Of a stretch of DNA of 64,000 nt, positions 23,906-35,366 are shown piece by piece. Source of the stretch: Psychrobacter sp. WY6 (lineage in GTDB: Bacteria > Pseudomonadota > Gammaproteobacteria > Pseudomonadales > Moraxellaceae); the NCBI RefSeq assembly GCF_018448495.1, contig NZ_CP049902.1, positions 1,488,001 through 1,552,000 of the forward strand, in the 5' to 3' direction. The notes beneath the pieces were generated by a model that did no database searches, had not been told where the DNA came from, and saw only the letters and a list, made by a program, of their open reading frames with translations. A program made the translations under genes and the position numbers. The first letter of the stretch is position 1. Each line of letters begins with the position of its first letter.

Positions 23906-26691
23906 CTAACCTGTATTGCGTAGCCCTGCTGCCAAAGCGTTGATACTACGAATTAATGCATCTTCGACAGCAGGTCTATCGTCATTTTCCAGATTGGTCA
24001 TTGTCAGTGTTATCGGATTGGCGCATACGCTTGAGTAGCTCAATCTGGATGTAGTTAATGGGATCTAAATAGGCGTTACGCCATTCCAATGAATGAGCCA
24101 AGTCTTGTTGGTTTGAGAGTAAGAAGATGCTCTAGCAAGGAGTTGAGACCTGCGTGCGTCAGTTCATGCTCATCAATCACTGCCTGCATGACTTGCTCAC
24201 GTAAGCTTTCGTCTTTACACAGTTGACTGTATGCACGGGCGTCATCTCGGATTTGGTAAAAGCCATTTCAATATTACTGATAAAGACATTGAAAAATGGC
24301 CAGTTTTTATTCATCTCCTTCATTAACGCTTCGTCTTTTTTGACGCTATCTAAAGCACTGCCCACGCCATACCAAGCGGGAAGGGTAAAGCGCGCCAATG
24401 ACCAGCCAAATACCCATGGTATCGCCCGAATCGTCGATTTGCTCGGCAGTCCTTTTTTACGGTGAGCAGGACGCGAGCCAATATTGAGCAATGAAATCTC
24501 TTGTACTGGTGTGGCCTCAGAAATAAAACTGATAGAAGCCCTCTGTATTATCCGTCAGCTCTCGATATTGCTGTTCGCCTGCATCTGCCAAATCAGCAAA
24601 CAACGCTTCATAGCTATCTAGCTGTTTGGGTTGTTCGACAAATCGTGACGAGCTGGCTTTTAGCGCTCCCGTGATTCCCATGGTTAATTCAAACACGGCA
24701 GTATCTGGATTGGCATACTTGGCGTAAAGTACTTCGCCTTGTTCAGTGAACTTGATCTGTCCATGTAAAGTGCCAGCAGGCTGAGCAGCGATGGCTTGAT
24801 GGGTTGAGCCACCACCACGACTGACGGAACCACCACGACCATGGAACAGGCGGGTGGTGATACCATATTGATTGGCGATATCGGTGATGGTTTGCTGGGC
24901 ACTATATAACTGCCAAGCGGAGGTAATAATGCCGCCATCTTTAGAGGAATCTGAGTAGCCAAGCATAATCTCTTGAATGTTTCCTGAGTGCTCAAGTAAA
25001 TCACGATATAGCCGATTGTCCAACACCATTGGCATAATTTTATCGATATTTTTTAAATCTTCGATGGTTTCAAACAGTGGCGCAACTGGTAGGGCAGAAA
25101 ATAAATGCCCGTTCTTATCAATACCCGATAAACCTGCAAAACGCATCAGTAGCAGCACTTCTAATAGCTGACTGGCGTTATTGGTCATCGAAATTACATA
25201 GCTACCAAAAGTATCGTCGCCGACCAGTTTACGCAGTTTAGCGACAGAATTCATCAGAGCAAGCTGTTCGTGTGTTTGCGCGCTTAAGTTGTCGGTATAA
25301 ATCAGCGGTGCACCTGGCTTTTCTAGCAAACGCGTTAGCCATTCTTGCCGCTCTGTTTCGCTGAGAGTGTGATAGTCGGGCAGATTCGAGGCGCTAGCAA
25401 AAATATCTGCAATGACTTCGCCGTGATAACCTGAATCTTGGCGAATATCTAGCGAGGCTAAATGGAATCCACAGGTTTTGACTAGGCGAATGGTATCAAG
25501 CAGTAAGCCTTCGCCATGCGCTTTGTCATGAGTATTGACACTTTTGCGAATAAGGCGTAAATCATCTAGCAAGGCCGTCGGTGTTGAGTAAGCCTCTTTT
25601 GCAGCCTCCTCATCTGTGCCTTGGCTTTGGATATGCTGGTTGGTCGCTTTTATTTTAGCCAGAATAATGGACAGCAGTCTTCGGTACGGCTCATTATTGT
25701 AATCATCAGGATTGTAGCAAAAGACTTTTTGATCGAGTGTGTTGTAGTCTTTGATACGGGTATAAATCTCTGGCGCGATATCGACGATAGTATCGCTATG
25801 AATCAGCTCACGACGCAATTTTCTGATCAACACTTGGTAATGGCGTAGCACGGTATTAGCATGCATCAATACCGCCATTTCAGTGGTTTCATGGGTGACG
25901 AATGGATTGCCATCTCTATCGCCGCCAATCCAAGAGCCAAAACTGACAAAGGCGGGTAAAGGGTAGTTGATTAACTCAGGATAGATATCGACGATAGCGT
26001 CTTTTATATTACGATATACTTTGGGAATGGCAGTGAATAAGCTGGCATCAAAATAGTGTAAGCCGTTGTTTATTTCATCATAAACCAAAGGTTTTCGGCT
26101 GCGAACTTCGTCTGACGACCACAGCAAGTCAATGGTTTCTGCTGTCTTTTGCTTAGCTTGCATAAAGGCTAGGCTGCCTTCGGGATAGTCGCTCATGGCA
26201 TCGGTATGCTCATAGAGGGTTTGCAAGATATTCATGGTGGTGCGTCTACGGGCTTCGGTAGGATGAGCCGTAAAAACAGGAATAAATTTAAGGTGATCAA
26301 TAAGCTCTTTGATTTGCGCAGGTTCGATTTGCCGCTCACGGCATTCTAACAAGGTGCGGCGAAAGGATCCTTCCCAGCTTTGATTGGACTGAGCACGCAT
26401 AGTACGGCGTTGCTCACGCAGATAGTTTTCTTCAGTTAAATTGGCAAGGAAAAAGTAAATAGAGAATGCGCGAATGACGTTTTTTAAGGTTTGATTGTCT
26501 AATGAGGCAATAAGATCGATCAGCTGCTGTTTGTGTGCTGGATTATGCTCGCGGCGCTCCTGAATAAAGCCCTTGCGCAATGTTTCGATAGTACGTAGGG
26601 TATCCTCCCCAGATTGGCGAGAAATGGCCTCACCTAAAAATGCGCCTAACAATCTAACACGCGCACGCAATACGTCGTTCTTCAATAACAT
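23906..26691 (-). CDS. ppc: phosphoenolpyruvate carboxylase, multiple frameshifts in the C-terminal part
   Basis: PEPC makes oxaloacetate from phosphoenolpyruvate and bicarbonate to refill the TCA cycle. The first 720 residues are intact: MLLKNDVLRARVRLLGAFLGEAI, the catalytic FTAHPTEARRRT, GSWIGGDRDGNPFVT, MLGYSDSSKDGG and LFHGRGGSVSRGGG. The C-terminal 200 residues are broken at about 24530, 24255, 24115 and 24000. Repaired pieces read ATPVQEISLLNIGSRPAHRKKG, LARFTLPAWYGVGSAL, EWRNAYLDPINYIQIELLKR and the true end ALAAGLRNTG at 23906. The full length of about 925 residues fits the family. No regulator is seen nearby. Confidence 0.95.
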
Positions 26692-26785
26692 AATTGGCTT
26701 CCTTGGCTTTTAATCGACTCATTTATCAATGAGATAGGCTGGTTAATAATTAAGGGTCGCTGTTCTTATAGGATATGAATTAAAG

Positions 26786-27577
26786 TTATTTATATTCATT
26801 TGCTAAAAAATCCAAATAGCGTTTCCACGAGCGCTCATCGGCACGTGCATCATATCTATCACTGCCGAACACGCTAAAGGCATGTGGTGCACCACTATAT
26901 GTCACCATCTCATGCGGTACTTTTGCTGCTTCTAATGTCTTACCCAAAGTTGCGAAGCTCTCTAGAGAGACAGATTCATCAGCAGAGCCATGGAATACTA
27001 AGATTTCTCCAGTTGTCTTGTCATAACTTTGACCTGTTGGAATATCGAAGGCACCATGGAAGGGTACAAATGCTTTTTGCTCAAATCCTGAGCGCGCCAG
27101 CTCCAGAGCAACGGTACCGCCAAAACAATATCCCATGGTAGTGCCTTTACGCACATCATTACCTTGTAGTCTTCCAGCATTCAACGCACCTTGAAGTATG
27201 CGGCGCATTTTATTGCGATTATCGTATAATTCCCCAGTTAAGCGTTTGTTTTCTTCAATAGAAGTAGGACGAACGCCTTGCCCGAACATGTCTGCCGCCA
27301 ATACGTTGTAGCCCTCCGTGGCTAACATGTCAGCACGTTTGCGCTCATAGTCTGTCAATCCATCCCAATCATGAATGAGTAGGATAAAAGGCGCATTAGC
27401 TTTGTCGGCTTTGGCGTAATAGCCTTCGTATGCTTGATCATCCACGGTATAGGTAATATTTTTGGTTGTAATGGCGGCAGCTGTTTGGCTGAAAGTCAGT
27501 GCCATTAGTCCGATTGACGCACCCATTAGCAATGAGTGATAAGGTTTTTTGGACGTAGTCTTTGAAGTTGATAACAT
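26786..27577 (-). CDS. dienelactone hydrolase family protein, exported
   Basis: An alpha/beta-hydrolase of the dienelactone hydrolase family, 263 residues from the chosen start. The N-terminal part (KKPYHSLLMGASIGLMALTFSQTAAA) is a signal peptide, so the product should be periplasmic. The nucleophile is the Cys in TMGYCFGGTVA, the acid is probably the Asp in HGSADESV, and the base is the His in GAPHAFSVFG. The start at 27577 (MLSTSKTTSKK) is preferred because it puts the signal peptide at the N-terminus and has AAGG upstream. An in-frame codon lies at 27646. Substrate unknown. It is divergent from katE, and the frame is intact. Confidence 0.88.
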   Translation of the reverse strand: MLSTSKTTSKKPYHSLLMGASIGLMALTFSQTAAAITTKNITYTVDDQAYEGYYAKADKANAPFILLIHDWDGLTDYERKRADMLATEGYNVLAADMFGQGVRPTSIEENKRLTGELYDNRNKMRRILQGALNAGRLQGNDVRKGTTMGYCFGGTVALELARSGFEQKAFVPFHGAFDIPTGQSYDKTTGEILVFHGSADESVSLESFATLGKTLEAAKVPHEMVTYSGAPHAFSVFGSDRYDARADERSWKRYLDFLANEYK

Positions 27578-27888
27578 GGTATGTCGCCTTATAATCGTAT
27601 AAAAAGATAAATAGTTGGCTAAAACCATGCCCATTTTATTTATCAACTGTTTTAATGCTTCCTAAGAGCATACCTTAAAAAATCACTACATGACAAGAAT
27701 CTATCGTCAACGTTGAGGCTCTGTTTAAATACGCTGAAATTACGGCTTTATCACGGCTGCAAACTTTAACCAAATATCAACAAGGAGTGCCATGAATTAG
27801 TCATATTTTTTGGCTAATATTAAAGACAGCTCTATACAAAAGTTCTAAAGAAATAGAGCCTACTTTTAATTACTAGCTAGGATGCATA
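27578..27888. other. divergent spacer between the dienelactone hydrolase gene and katE
   Basis: About 310 bases hold both start regions. I find no clear promoter pair, terminator or repeat. OxyR control of katE would be plausible but cannot be shown from the sequence. Confidence 0.4.
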
Positions 27889-29973
27889 ATGAAAAATAAT
27901 ATTGATCATACTGACCCCGCTAAAGATATGAATACGGAACGTGGCAATGGCGGTGAGACTCACCAGCGCGCAGGGGATGACACCAAAGTATTGACGACCC
28001 AACAAGGTGTCATCTCTGATAATCAAAACTCTCTAAAAGCAGGCGCACGTGGGCCAACCTTATTAGAGGACTTTGTGTTACGAGAAAAAATCCATCATTT
28101 TGACCATGAGCGTATTCCTGAGCGTATTGTTCATGCGCGTGGTAGTGCTGCTCACGGTTATTTTGAACTCACTGAGTCGCTCGAAAAATACACCACGGCG
28201 AAAATTTTGACTGAAACAGGTAAACAGACGCCTTTATTTACCCGTTTTTCTACGGTTGCAGGTAACAAAGGCTCAAAAGATACGCCACGTGATGTGCGTG
28301 GTTTTGCTGTGAAGATTTATACCGAAGAAGGTAATTGGGACATCGTGGGTAACAACATGCCAATTTTCTTTATTCAAGATGCGATGAAGTTTCCAGACCT
28401 CATTCATGCGGTCAAACCAGAGCCGGATCGTGGATTTCCGCAAGCTGCTTCGGCGCATGACACCTTTTGGGACTTTGTGTCATTAAGTCCTGAGACCATG
28501 CATAATTTAATTTGGCTGATGAGTGATCGTGCACTACCACGCAGTTTACGCATGATGGAAGGCTTTGGTATTCACAGCTATCGTTTAATCAACAAAGAAG
28601 GCAAGAGTACCTTTGTCCGTTTCCATTGGAAACCTGTACTCGGTGTACAGTCAACCACGTGGGATGAGGCGGTAAAAATCTCAGGCGCTGACCCTGATTA
28701 TCATCGCCGTGATTTGTTTGAAGCCATTAATAATGGCGACTATCCTGAATGGGAGTTTGGCGTCCAGTTATTTACTGAAGAAGAGGCTGATAAATTCCCG
28801 TTTGATCATCTAGATGCCACCAAGCTGATTCCAGAAGAGATGGTGCCAGTGAAAGTCGTGGGTAAAATGGTGCTGAACCGTTATCCCGATAATTTCTTTG
28901 CAGAAACGGAGCAAGTGGCGTTCTGTCCATCGCATCTGCCACCAGGTATCGACTTCAGTAACGATCCATTATTACAAGGTCGTTTGTTCAGTTATCTAGA
29001 CACGCAATTATCACGTTTAGGTTCGCCTAATTTTGCCCAAATTCCAATCAACGCGCCGAAATGTCCGTTTGCCAATAATCAGCAAGATGGTCATATGCAG
29101 ATGCAAGTACCTAAGACTCGTGTACTCTATGAACCACAAAGTTTAGACCCAACCAGACCACGTGAAAGCGCCAAGCGTGGCTTTGAATCATTCCATGAGC
29201 AGTTGGATGATGGTGTGAAAGGTCGCGTGCGCGCAGAGAGCTTTGCCGATCATTATAGTCAACCGCGCATGTTCTATCGTAGCCAAACACCAGCTGAGCA
29301 AGCGCACATTGCTTCTGCTTATGCCTTTGAGCTAGGTAAAGTAGATACGGCGCATGTACGTACGCGTATGCTGAGTCATCTACCGCATATCGATGAAGAC
29401 TTGGCAAATCGTGTGGCAAAAGCGCTAGGTATGGAACTGCCAGAGCCTGCTGATGCCGCTGCTCCTGTACAGGATATGGCGACATCGAAAGCAGTACAAA
29501 CGATTGGTCTAACGCCTAAGAGTTTAAAAGGCCGTTTGATTGGTATCTTGGTCGCTGAAGGCTCAAAGCATAGTGAAATCAAAAAGTTCGAAGAGGCGGC
29601 AAAAGCGCAGGGTGCTAGCGTGAAAATCGTTGCACCCAATAAGGAAGTTGTCTTAGATGATGAGACGCGCATACAGGCTGATGAGCGTCTCGCTGGCGGT
29701 CCATCAGTGATGTTTGACGCAGTCGTGAGTATCATTATGCCAGAGCAAGCTAAGAAGCTAGCCAAAGACAGCTCAGCATTAGATTGGTTCAACGATGCGT
29801 ATGGTCATTGCAAAGCCATTGCTTATTGCGGCGCGACCGATGAGTTTATCTTAAGTAAGCTACCTATCGAAAAAGATGCCTTTGTCACGCCACTAGCTGA
29901 ATTGGATACTTTTATTGAGAATGCCAAATCTCGTCTGTGGGAACGTGAGCCAAAGGTTCGTGATTTGGCGTAG
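27889..29973 (+). CDS. katE: large-subunit catalase HPII-type (KatE)
   Basis: This heme catalase breaks hydrogen peroxide into water and oxygen in the cytoplasm. The 694-residue product is of the large-subunit type. It has an N-terminal arm, the distal-side [14 protein letters not shown] (catalytic His), [25 protein letters not shown], the catalytic-Asn segment [17 protein letters not shown], and the proximal heme Tyr in [16 protein letters not shown]-terminal flavodoxin/DJ-1-like domain occupies about residues 535-690 ([19 protein letters not shown]). A weak AGGA-like site precedes the ATG. The frame is intact, notable in this error-rich window. Confidence 0.95.
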   Translation: MKNNIDHTDPAKDMNTERGNGGETHQRAGDDTKVLTTQQGVISDNQNSLKAGARGPTLLEDFVLREKIHHFDHERIPERIVHARGSAAHGYFELTESLEKYTTAKILTETGKQTPLFTRFSTVAGNKGSKDTPRDVRGFAVKIYTEEGNWDIVGNNMPIFFIQDAMKFPDLIHAVKPEPDRGFPQAASAHDTFWDFVSLSPETMHNLIWLMSDRALPRSLRMMEGFGIHSYRLINKEGKSTFVRFHWKPVLGVQSTTWDEAVKISGADPDYHRRDLFEAINNGDYPEWEFGVQLFTEEEADKFPFDHLDATKLIPEEMVPVKVVGKMVLNRYPDNFFAETEQVAFCPSHLPPGIDFSNDPLLQGRLFSYLDTQLSRLGSPNFAQIPINAPKCPFANNQQDGHMQMQVPKTRVLYEPQSLDPTRPRESAKRGFESFHEQLDDGVKGRVRAESFADHYSQPRMFYRSQTPAEQAHIASAYAFELGKVDTAHVRTRMLSHLPHIDEDLANRVAKALGMELPEPADAAAPVQDMATSKAVQTIGLTPKSLKGRLIGILVAEGSKHSEIKKFEEAAKAQGASVKIVAPNKEVVLDDETRIQADERLAGGPSVMFDAVVSIIMPEQAKKLAKDSSALDWFNDAYGHCKAIAYCGATDEFILSKLPIEKDAFVTPLAELDTFIENAKSRLWEREPKVRDLA

Positions 29974-29995
29974 TTTTTTTAGACCTCTAATAAAG

Positions 29996-30022
29996 AACTC
30001 AGCCTTAGCGCTGGGTTTTTTA
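29996..30022 (+). terminator. rho-independent terminator of katE
   Basis: AACTCAGC, loop CTTAGC, then GCTGGGTT (one G-U pair) is followed by a run of T. Confidence 0.75.
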
Positions 30023-30165
30023 TTGAATTTTTAAAGCTAATTTCAGAGTGCTTGGTAGCGCCCAAATATTTGAAAATAGAATAAAAACTCAATGTGTATT
30101 TTAGTTGTTTTTTGTTAAATAAAGTTTAAATTATCTAACAATACTATTCGTCCGGAATTTTTATC

Positions 30166-31384
30166 GTGAAAACACTTAATAAGAATTTATCACTTAGTTT
30201 GTTGATTCTACTGACAGGCAGTCTAGTAGGTTGTGGCGGATCAAGTGGCAGCGATAATGCTGCTTCTAACGAACAGATAAATACTGAAAAACCGAAACCC
30301 GAAAAACCCAAGCCAGAAAATTCAAAACCCAGACCTGAAATACCGAAACCTGAAGCAGTAGAGCTAAAAGATACTTTGACCCTACCTTCATTACCTCTCA
30401 ATAATAAGCCATTAGATATTGAAGCTAATAATGACGGATTGAATGACCTTAAAACAGGAATATTTGATATTGACATTGGTCGCTACGAGGATAATAACCC
30501 GCAGGGTTATAGCTGTACGGACAAGAATCGAACATATTGTACTTTTGTTAAACAGTACAAGCTGGACGAAAGTTTAAATAAAATTGTTGAACGCCATTGG
30601 ATGTATGAGCCTGCATTAAAGCAATGGCTCTCAGTCAGTGATGGTATTACGGAAGACTTTTTTTATAATAGATACTTTACTGGAGATACTCTAAGCTACA
30701 ATGGCAAATGGGGCAGCCGCGACGAACTTACGTTTCCTGATTATAGAAGTGATTTTAAGGTAGGCGCGGGTAAGCTGATTTTTGATAAAGGCAGCTCAAA
30801 ATATGACGTTATTATTAAAGCGGTAGGTCTTCCGGGCGGGGCTAAAAGATACAATATCGACTTTATTTTAACGCAAGGTGAGGTAATAACGCTTGAAGAT
30901 GTGGATTTTTTCTCAGGAAATAATCAATCAGGAGATGCCAACAAGTATTCAACATTAAAAGCGTATCGTGACGCTCACTCAAAAATTGAAGATTTGGTTT
31001 GTGCGCTTAAATTGAGTAACAGTGGACTGGTCTTTAACAAAGACATTCTTGGTGCTACTTTGTATAATATACAACCAGTTGTACTTATGCCATCAATTAT
31101 AATGTTTCACCTCAAATACTAGAAGAAGGCGTCAAAACAGTAGCTGGGAAAAAAGTAATTTATCTAAATAACCCCACTGATATGTCATTAGAGGCCTCTA
31201 AAAATACCAGTGAGCAGCAGTATCTGATGGCAATTGCATTGGGTAGTGATGGAGTTGCTCAAATGGGCCGAGCATATCAACCAGGGTTTGGCCTCTTTAG
31301 AAACCCAGATTATGATAGAAAAGGAATTATCAGTATATGGAAATCACCAGTGACGATAAAGAGGCATTGGTTTTACCATTCTAA
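30166..31384 (+). CDS. putative lipoprotein with a Pro/Lys-rich linker, frameshifted
   Basis: I do not recognise a family. The GTG at 30166 opens a lipoprotein signal (KNLSLSLLILLTGSLVGC) with the lipobox LVGC; the mature part starts CGGSSGSDNA. A repetitive linker of EKPKPEKPKPE type follows at about residues 44-66, then a globular domain of about 330 residues with two Cys pairs likely (SCTDKNRTYC). One frameshift near 31082 separates TLYNIQPV from TYAINYNVSPQILEEG. Another near 31335 probably leads to the natural end ITSDDKEALVLPF at 31384, not the longer frame that ends at 31400. Location: probably outer membrane, by lipid anchor. Confidence 0.65.
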
Positions 31385-31425
31385 TTTAAAAACAGCATGA
31401 ATTAATAGGCAGTAAAAACTCAAAT

Positions 31426-31455
31426 AAAACCTAACATTAATGTTAGGTTTTTGCT
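31426..31455 (+). terminator. terminator after the lipoprotein gene
   Basis: AAAACCTAACATT (31426-31438) pairs perfectly with AATGTTAGGTTTT (31439-31451), followed by T. Confidence 0.8.
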
Positions 31456-31667
31456 TTTTAGCCAATGATGATTAAGCCAAAAAAAGAGCTAAGAAGCAAA
31501 CCTATTTCAGATAAAGCCCATCTCAAGAAAAATAGTCACAAGCGTTCACTCAAAGTCATTACAAGTTGAATGGTGGGCGCTATACTAAATCCTATTAAGG
31601 CGCATTAAAAGCGCCTCCTATAGTAGGGATACTATAACAGTGAGCAATCATGTAGCAGGGAATGCAA

Positions 31668-32456
31668 ATGAGTTTATGTGAAATTATACGTTTAGAAGGA
31701 TATATCCAAAGTACTTATCTTGCGGTATATCCAGATAAAATCATGCTGCTGGACGGTGGTTGCCGCCCTGATGTAGCGATGGTATTAGATTATATTAGAA
31801 CGACGTTACAGCGACCAATCAGCGATCTAAAAGTCGTCGTGGTGACCCATATGCATCCTGATCATGCAGGCGGCGCTCATCAATTTAGAAAAGAGACGGG
31901 CTGTATCATTGTTTCGGCAGAAAAAAAGCATCAATGGTATCGCGGTATCGGTGGGCATGCCATGCATTTTGTGGATATAAATCTTGCGCATTATGTGGCC
32001 AGACGTCAAGGTCGCTCCCTTAAAAATCTGTATTATCCTGCCCATCTTACGCCTGATATTATCGTTAAAGATGGGGATAGCGTGCCAAAATTTGATGAAT
32101 GGCGAGTACTGGAAACACCCGGTCATACAGATCGTGATTTATCTCTATTTCATATACCAAGTCGGCAAGTCTATACGGCAGATTTAATTATCAAACTGCG
32201 TCATAAGTTCGTGGCGCCTTTTCCTATTTATGATCCTAAAGTCTATATTCAGTCACTACAAAGAATAAAGGCGTTAAAACCTTCTATGGTCATGATGGCA
32301 CATGGATGTGAGCTGGCAATCGACGCAGAAACGTTTGATATGCTGATTACGCAAGCACCCAAGCATCCACGGACGATTAAAGACACGATTAAGCATAAGC
32401 TACTGTGGCGAAAAGACGCTGACTTCACTATTTTTAAACGAAACCGTAAAAAATAA
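31668..32456 (+). CDS. MBL-fold metallo-hydrolase
   Basis: The 262-residue cytoplasmic protein has the metallo-beta-lactamase fold motifs. HMHPDHAGG gives HxHxDH near residue 62, a second metal ligand lies in LETPGHTDRDLSLF, an Asp in VYTADLI, and a final His in MMAHGCEL. It resembles general hydrolases of the superfamily such as glyoxalase II, but no specific substrate can be named. The start at 31668 is preferred because AGGGA lies 6 bases upstream; an in-frame ATG at 31662 is too close to it. The frame is intact. Confidence 0.85.
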   Translation: MSLCEIIRLEGYIQSTYLAVYPDKIMLLDGGCRPDVAMVLDYIRTTLQRPISDLKVVVVTHMHPDHAGGAHQFRKETGCIIVSAEKKHQWYRGIGGHAMHFVDINLAHYVARRQGRSLKNLYYPAHLTPDIIVKDGDSVPKFDEWRVLETPGHTDRDLSLFHIPSRQVYTADLIIKLRHKFVAPFPIYDPKVYIQSLQRIKALKPSMVMMAHGCELAIDAETFDMLITQAPKHPRTIKDTIKHKLLWRKDADFTIFKRNRKK

Positions 32457-32474
32457 AGTGAAATTTTAAACAAA

Positions 32475-32512
32475 AAAAGCCCAGTCACTATTAACATAAT
32501 GACTGGGTTTTC
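32475..32512. terminator. terminator between the MBL gene and tRNA-Lys
   Basis: AAGCCCAGTCA pairs with TGACTGGGTTT around a 12-base loop. A-rich before and T-rich after, it can work in both directions for the convergent transcripts. Confidence 0.75.
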
Positions 32513-32518
32513 TAAATA

Positions 32519-32594
32519 TGGTGGGCCGACCGCGACTCGAACGCGGGACCAATTGATTAAAAGTCAACTGCTCTACCAACTGAGCTATCGGCCC
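32519..32594 (-). tRNA. tRNA-Lys (TTT), copy 1
   Basis: A 76-base cloverleaf read on the minus strand: GGGCCGA acceptor, AGCTCAGTTGGTAGAGC D-arm, the anticodon loop ACTTTTAAT with TTT, T-arm GCGTTCGAGTCGC and encoded CCA. It is identical to copy 2. Confidence 0.97.
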
Positions 32595-32753
32595 TGAAGA
32601 GTATATAAAAAAGCATGGCTTTTTTAACTCTGCAAGTGAATTTACAACTTCGTAAATTCGGTGAAGTTTTCTAAAAGAAAGCTTCTTAAACTTTGTTACT
32701 TATTATGCCAATACCTGATAGGGCAATGTACATAACAAGCATAATACTAAATA

Positions 32754-32829
32754 TGGTGGGCCGACCGCGACTCGAACGCGGGACCAATTGATTAAAAGTC
32801 AACTGCTCTACCAACTGAGCTATCGGCCC
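32754..32829 (-). tRNA. tRNA-Lys (TTT), copy 2
   Basis: This is the second, identical 76-base tRNA-Lys gene, upstream of copy 1 in the same transcript. The 5' flanks of both copies share a GAATTTAC...GTAAATTC hairpin (32638-32661 and 32872-32898), so gene and leader were duplicated together. Confidence 0.97.
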
Positions 32830-33230
32830 TGAGCGAAGATAAAATGAAGTAGTACTTCATCTGAGTGCAAGAGAATTTACATTTTCGTAAATTCTAAAAA
32901 CTCTATACCTTTACTAGGTTTATATCTACTACAAGATAAATTTCCTTGAAGGCAAACTTATTAAAACTAGACATCTAAAAAATGTCTTTAAACTTAATTT
33001 TAATATTAGGTTAATCAACATTAAAAGAGGCATTAAGTTTGTTTCAACGTTTAAAGAATTTCTATCCCTAAACGTGAGAGCACATTATATACACTATCAG
33101 GACAATTACAACCCCGTAATATAAAAAAAGTGCAATTAATGCGAAAAAATGCGTTTTTTTTATATAATTTGGCTTATTGGTGGCTGTTTCATGGCAGTAA
33201 ATGCCTATTTAAAACGTCAGTCGCGACGTT
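32830..33230. other. spacer upstream of the tRNA-Lys pair
   Basis: About 400 AT-rich bases hold the duplicated leader hairpin, a promoter-like site for the tRNAs, and at the far end the 3' flank of macB. No protein gene is seen. Confidence 0.5.
33084..33111 (-). promoter_or_regulatory. probable promoter of the tRNA-Lys operon
   Basis: On the minus strand TTGTAA (33111-33106) and a perfect TATAAT (33089-33084) are 16 bases apart, upstream of both tRNA-Lys genes. Confidence 0.5.
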
Positions 33231-33232
33231 TT
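33211..33232 (-). terminator. possible terminator of macB
   Basis: AAAACGTC and GACGTTTT form an 8-bp stem with a 6-base loop that overlaps the macB stop codon. The T-run after it on the minus strand is short, so it may be weak. Confidence 0.4.
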
Positions 33233-35276
33233 AGTCCCTAGACAGTGCTTCAACAGGATCTAATTTAGCAGCATTACGCGCTGGCAAGAATCCAAATACG
33301 ACACCAATCAGTGTTGAACATATAAATGCAGCAATGATAGAGGTTGGTGAGTAAATCACTTTAAAGCTATCACCAGCAAAATTATTAATGATTTCACCAA
33401 TAGCAAAGGCCAGTCCAATACCTAATAAGCCGCCCAAAATACAGACGAGTACGGCTTCTATCAAAAACTGCTGCATGATATCGTTTTGACGAGCCCCAAC
33501 TGCCATACGTACACCAATTTCATTAGTGCGTTCCGTGACCGATACTAGCATAATATTCATCACACCAATACCACCAACGATCAATGAGATAACAGCAACC
33601 GATGAGATGAGCAGTGTCATAGTACCTGTCGTTGATTCAATGGTCTGACGAATAGAATCTGAGTTAATAATATTAAAATCATCTTTACCATGGCGACCTT
33701 CTATTATATCGGAAATAGCTGACTCAGCTACACTAGATGAGACACTATCATCTAACAGTGCTATAAAACTATCAATATTTGCACTACCAGTTATACGTGA
33801 CATCACAGTGGTATAAGGCATATATATGACAGGTGTCGTGCTACTTGGTCCAAAGCCACCGTCGCTTGCCTCAAGGACGCCAACCACGCGTCCAGGCACA
33901 CTACCGATGAGTATGACTTCTCCGATAGGGTTATCTATATCTGCAAAAAAAGCACTCTTGGCATTGTCATCGATAATAATATCTTGACTGCGAAGGTCGA
34001 TACTTTGCGAATCGAACCTTGACCTAATGCCAGCGTCTCACCAGTGACCTCTAGATAATACTCACCAACACCATTGATGGTCGAGTCTTCCTGCACGCTG
34101 CGATAGCGTACACTAGAGCTGGTATTGACTTGAGGGCTCACATTGATAACATACGGTTGACGCTGACCTTCTGCATCTTCTGGTGTGAGGTTGTCGTCAT
34201 TATATTTACGTCGCGGGTCGCCTCTAGGGTAGCCGTCATTGACGGTGATGGTATTGGTTCCTAGCGAGCTAATATTTGCGAGAATTGCTGCTGAGAGCCT
34301 TGACCAAGACCAACGATAGACACAACCGCAGCGATACCGATGATAATGCCTAACATGGTCAGCAAGGTGCGCATCTTGTGTGCACGCATGGCAAGTAAGG
34401 ACATTTTAAAAGCTTCGAGCAAACGATCCACAAAACTGCCAAAGGCACTTTTACGATGTCCACCGAGGATAGATTCTGGGTGTTGAGTTGTCGGTTTATA
34501 ATGCTCAGTTTTGTAATCTGCAATGACGTAACCATCTTTTAACTCAATAACTCGTTCGGCTTGGGCAGCAAGTTTGGGATCATGAGTACCATGATAATGG
34601 TATGACCTTTAGCATTTAGATCATGTAAGATCGCCATCACGTCTTCGCCAGATTTGCTATCTAGTGCACCAGTGGCTCATCTGCTAAGAACATCGCCACC
34701 ATTCATCAGGGCACGAGCAACCGAAACACGCTGCTGTTGGCCGCCTGAGAGCTGGCTAGGACGATTATTTACTTTTTCACCAAGACCTAGATCAGTCAAG
34801 AGCTTTTCTGCGCGATTGATTCGTGCCTCAGTGTTCATACCAGCATATACGGCAGGGACGGCAACGTTATCTTTAGCGCTAATGTCACCAAGCAGGTGGT
34901 AGCGCTGAAAGATAAAGCCAAAATGCTCTCGGCGTAACTCAGCCAATTCATCTGCCTCTAGCTTGTTTGCTGATTGGCCATAAATCTTATAGTCACCTGC
35001 TGTCGCCTGATCTAAGCAACCCAAGATATTCATTAGTGTAGACTTACCAGAGCCAGATTGCCCGATAATCGCGACCATTTCACCTTGATTAATCGTTAAA
35101 TTAACCTCGTGCAATACGCGAATGGTTTGCTCTCGGCAGCAAACTCTCGAATAATACCCGACAGCTCCATAATTGGCTTGTCAGCGGTAGCTGCAGTATT
35201 GATATTATTCGGTGATTTTTTCTATCGAAGCACTAGTGCTGTCAGTCGGCTGTTTAGTAGATTGAGATATAGTCAT
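33231..35276 (-). CDS. macB: MacB-type ABC transporter ATPase/permease, several frameshifts
   Basis: MacB is an inner-membrane ABC protein that, with MacA and an outer-membrane channel, expels macrolides, peptides or siderophores. The ATPase part has [16 protein letters not shown] (Walker A), the signature [16 protein letters not shown] and, after correction, a Walker B ADEPTGALD. The permease part has [24 protein letters not shown], a periplasmic domain, and the C-terminal [28 protein letters not shown] helices, ending DPVEALSRD. The start is ATG 35276. Shifts occur near 35205, 34675, 34580, 34280, 34010 and 33910. The repaired length is about 680 residues. It lies directly downstream of macA. 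Confidence 0.9.
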
Positions 35277-35366
35277 AGCAATGTCTTTAATCAAAGATAG
35301 TGAGTGTCGTGAGAAAAGGGCTAAGTTGCTCAAGCCCTTTTATCGTTAACATAGTCAAAGAATTAA

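Noticed and set aside
29111-29792. Two overlapping minus-strand frames opposite katE
   Set aside because: They are shadows of a well-conserved catalase coding strand.
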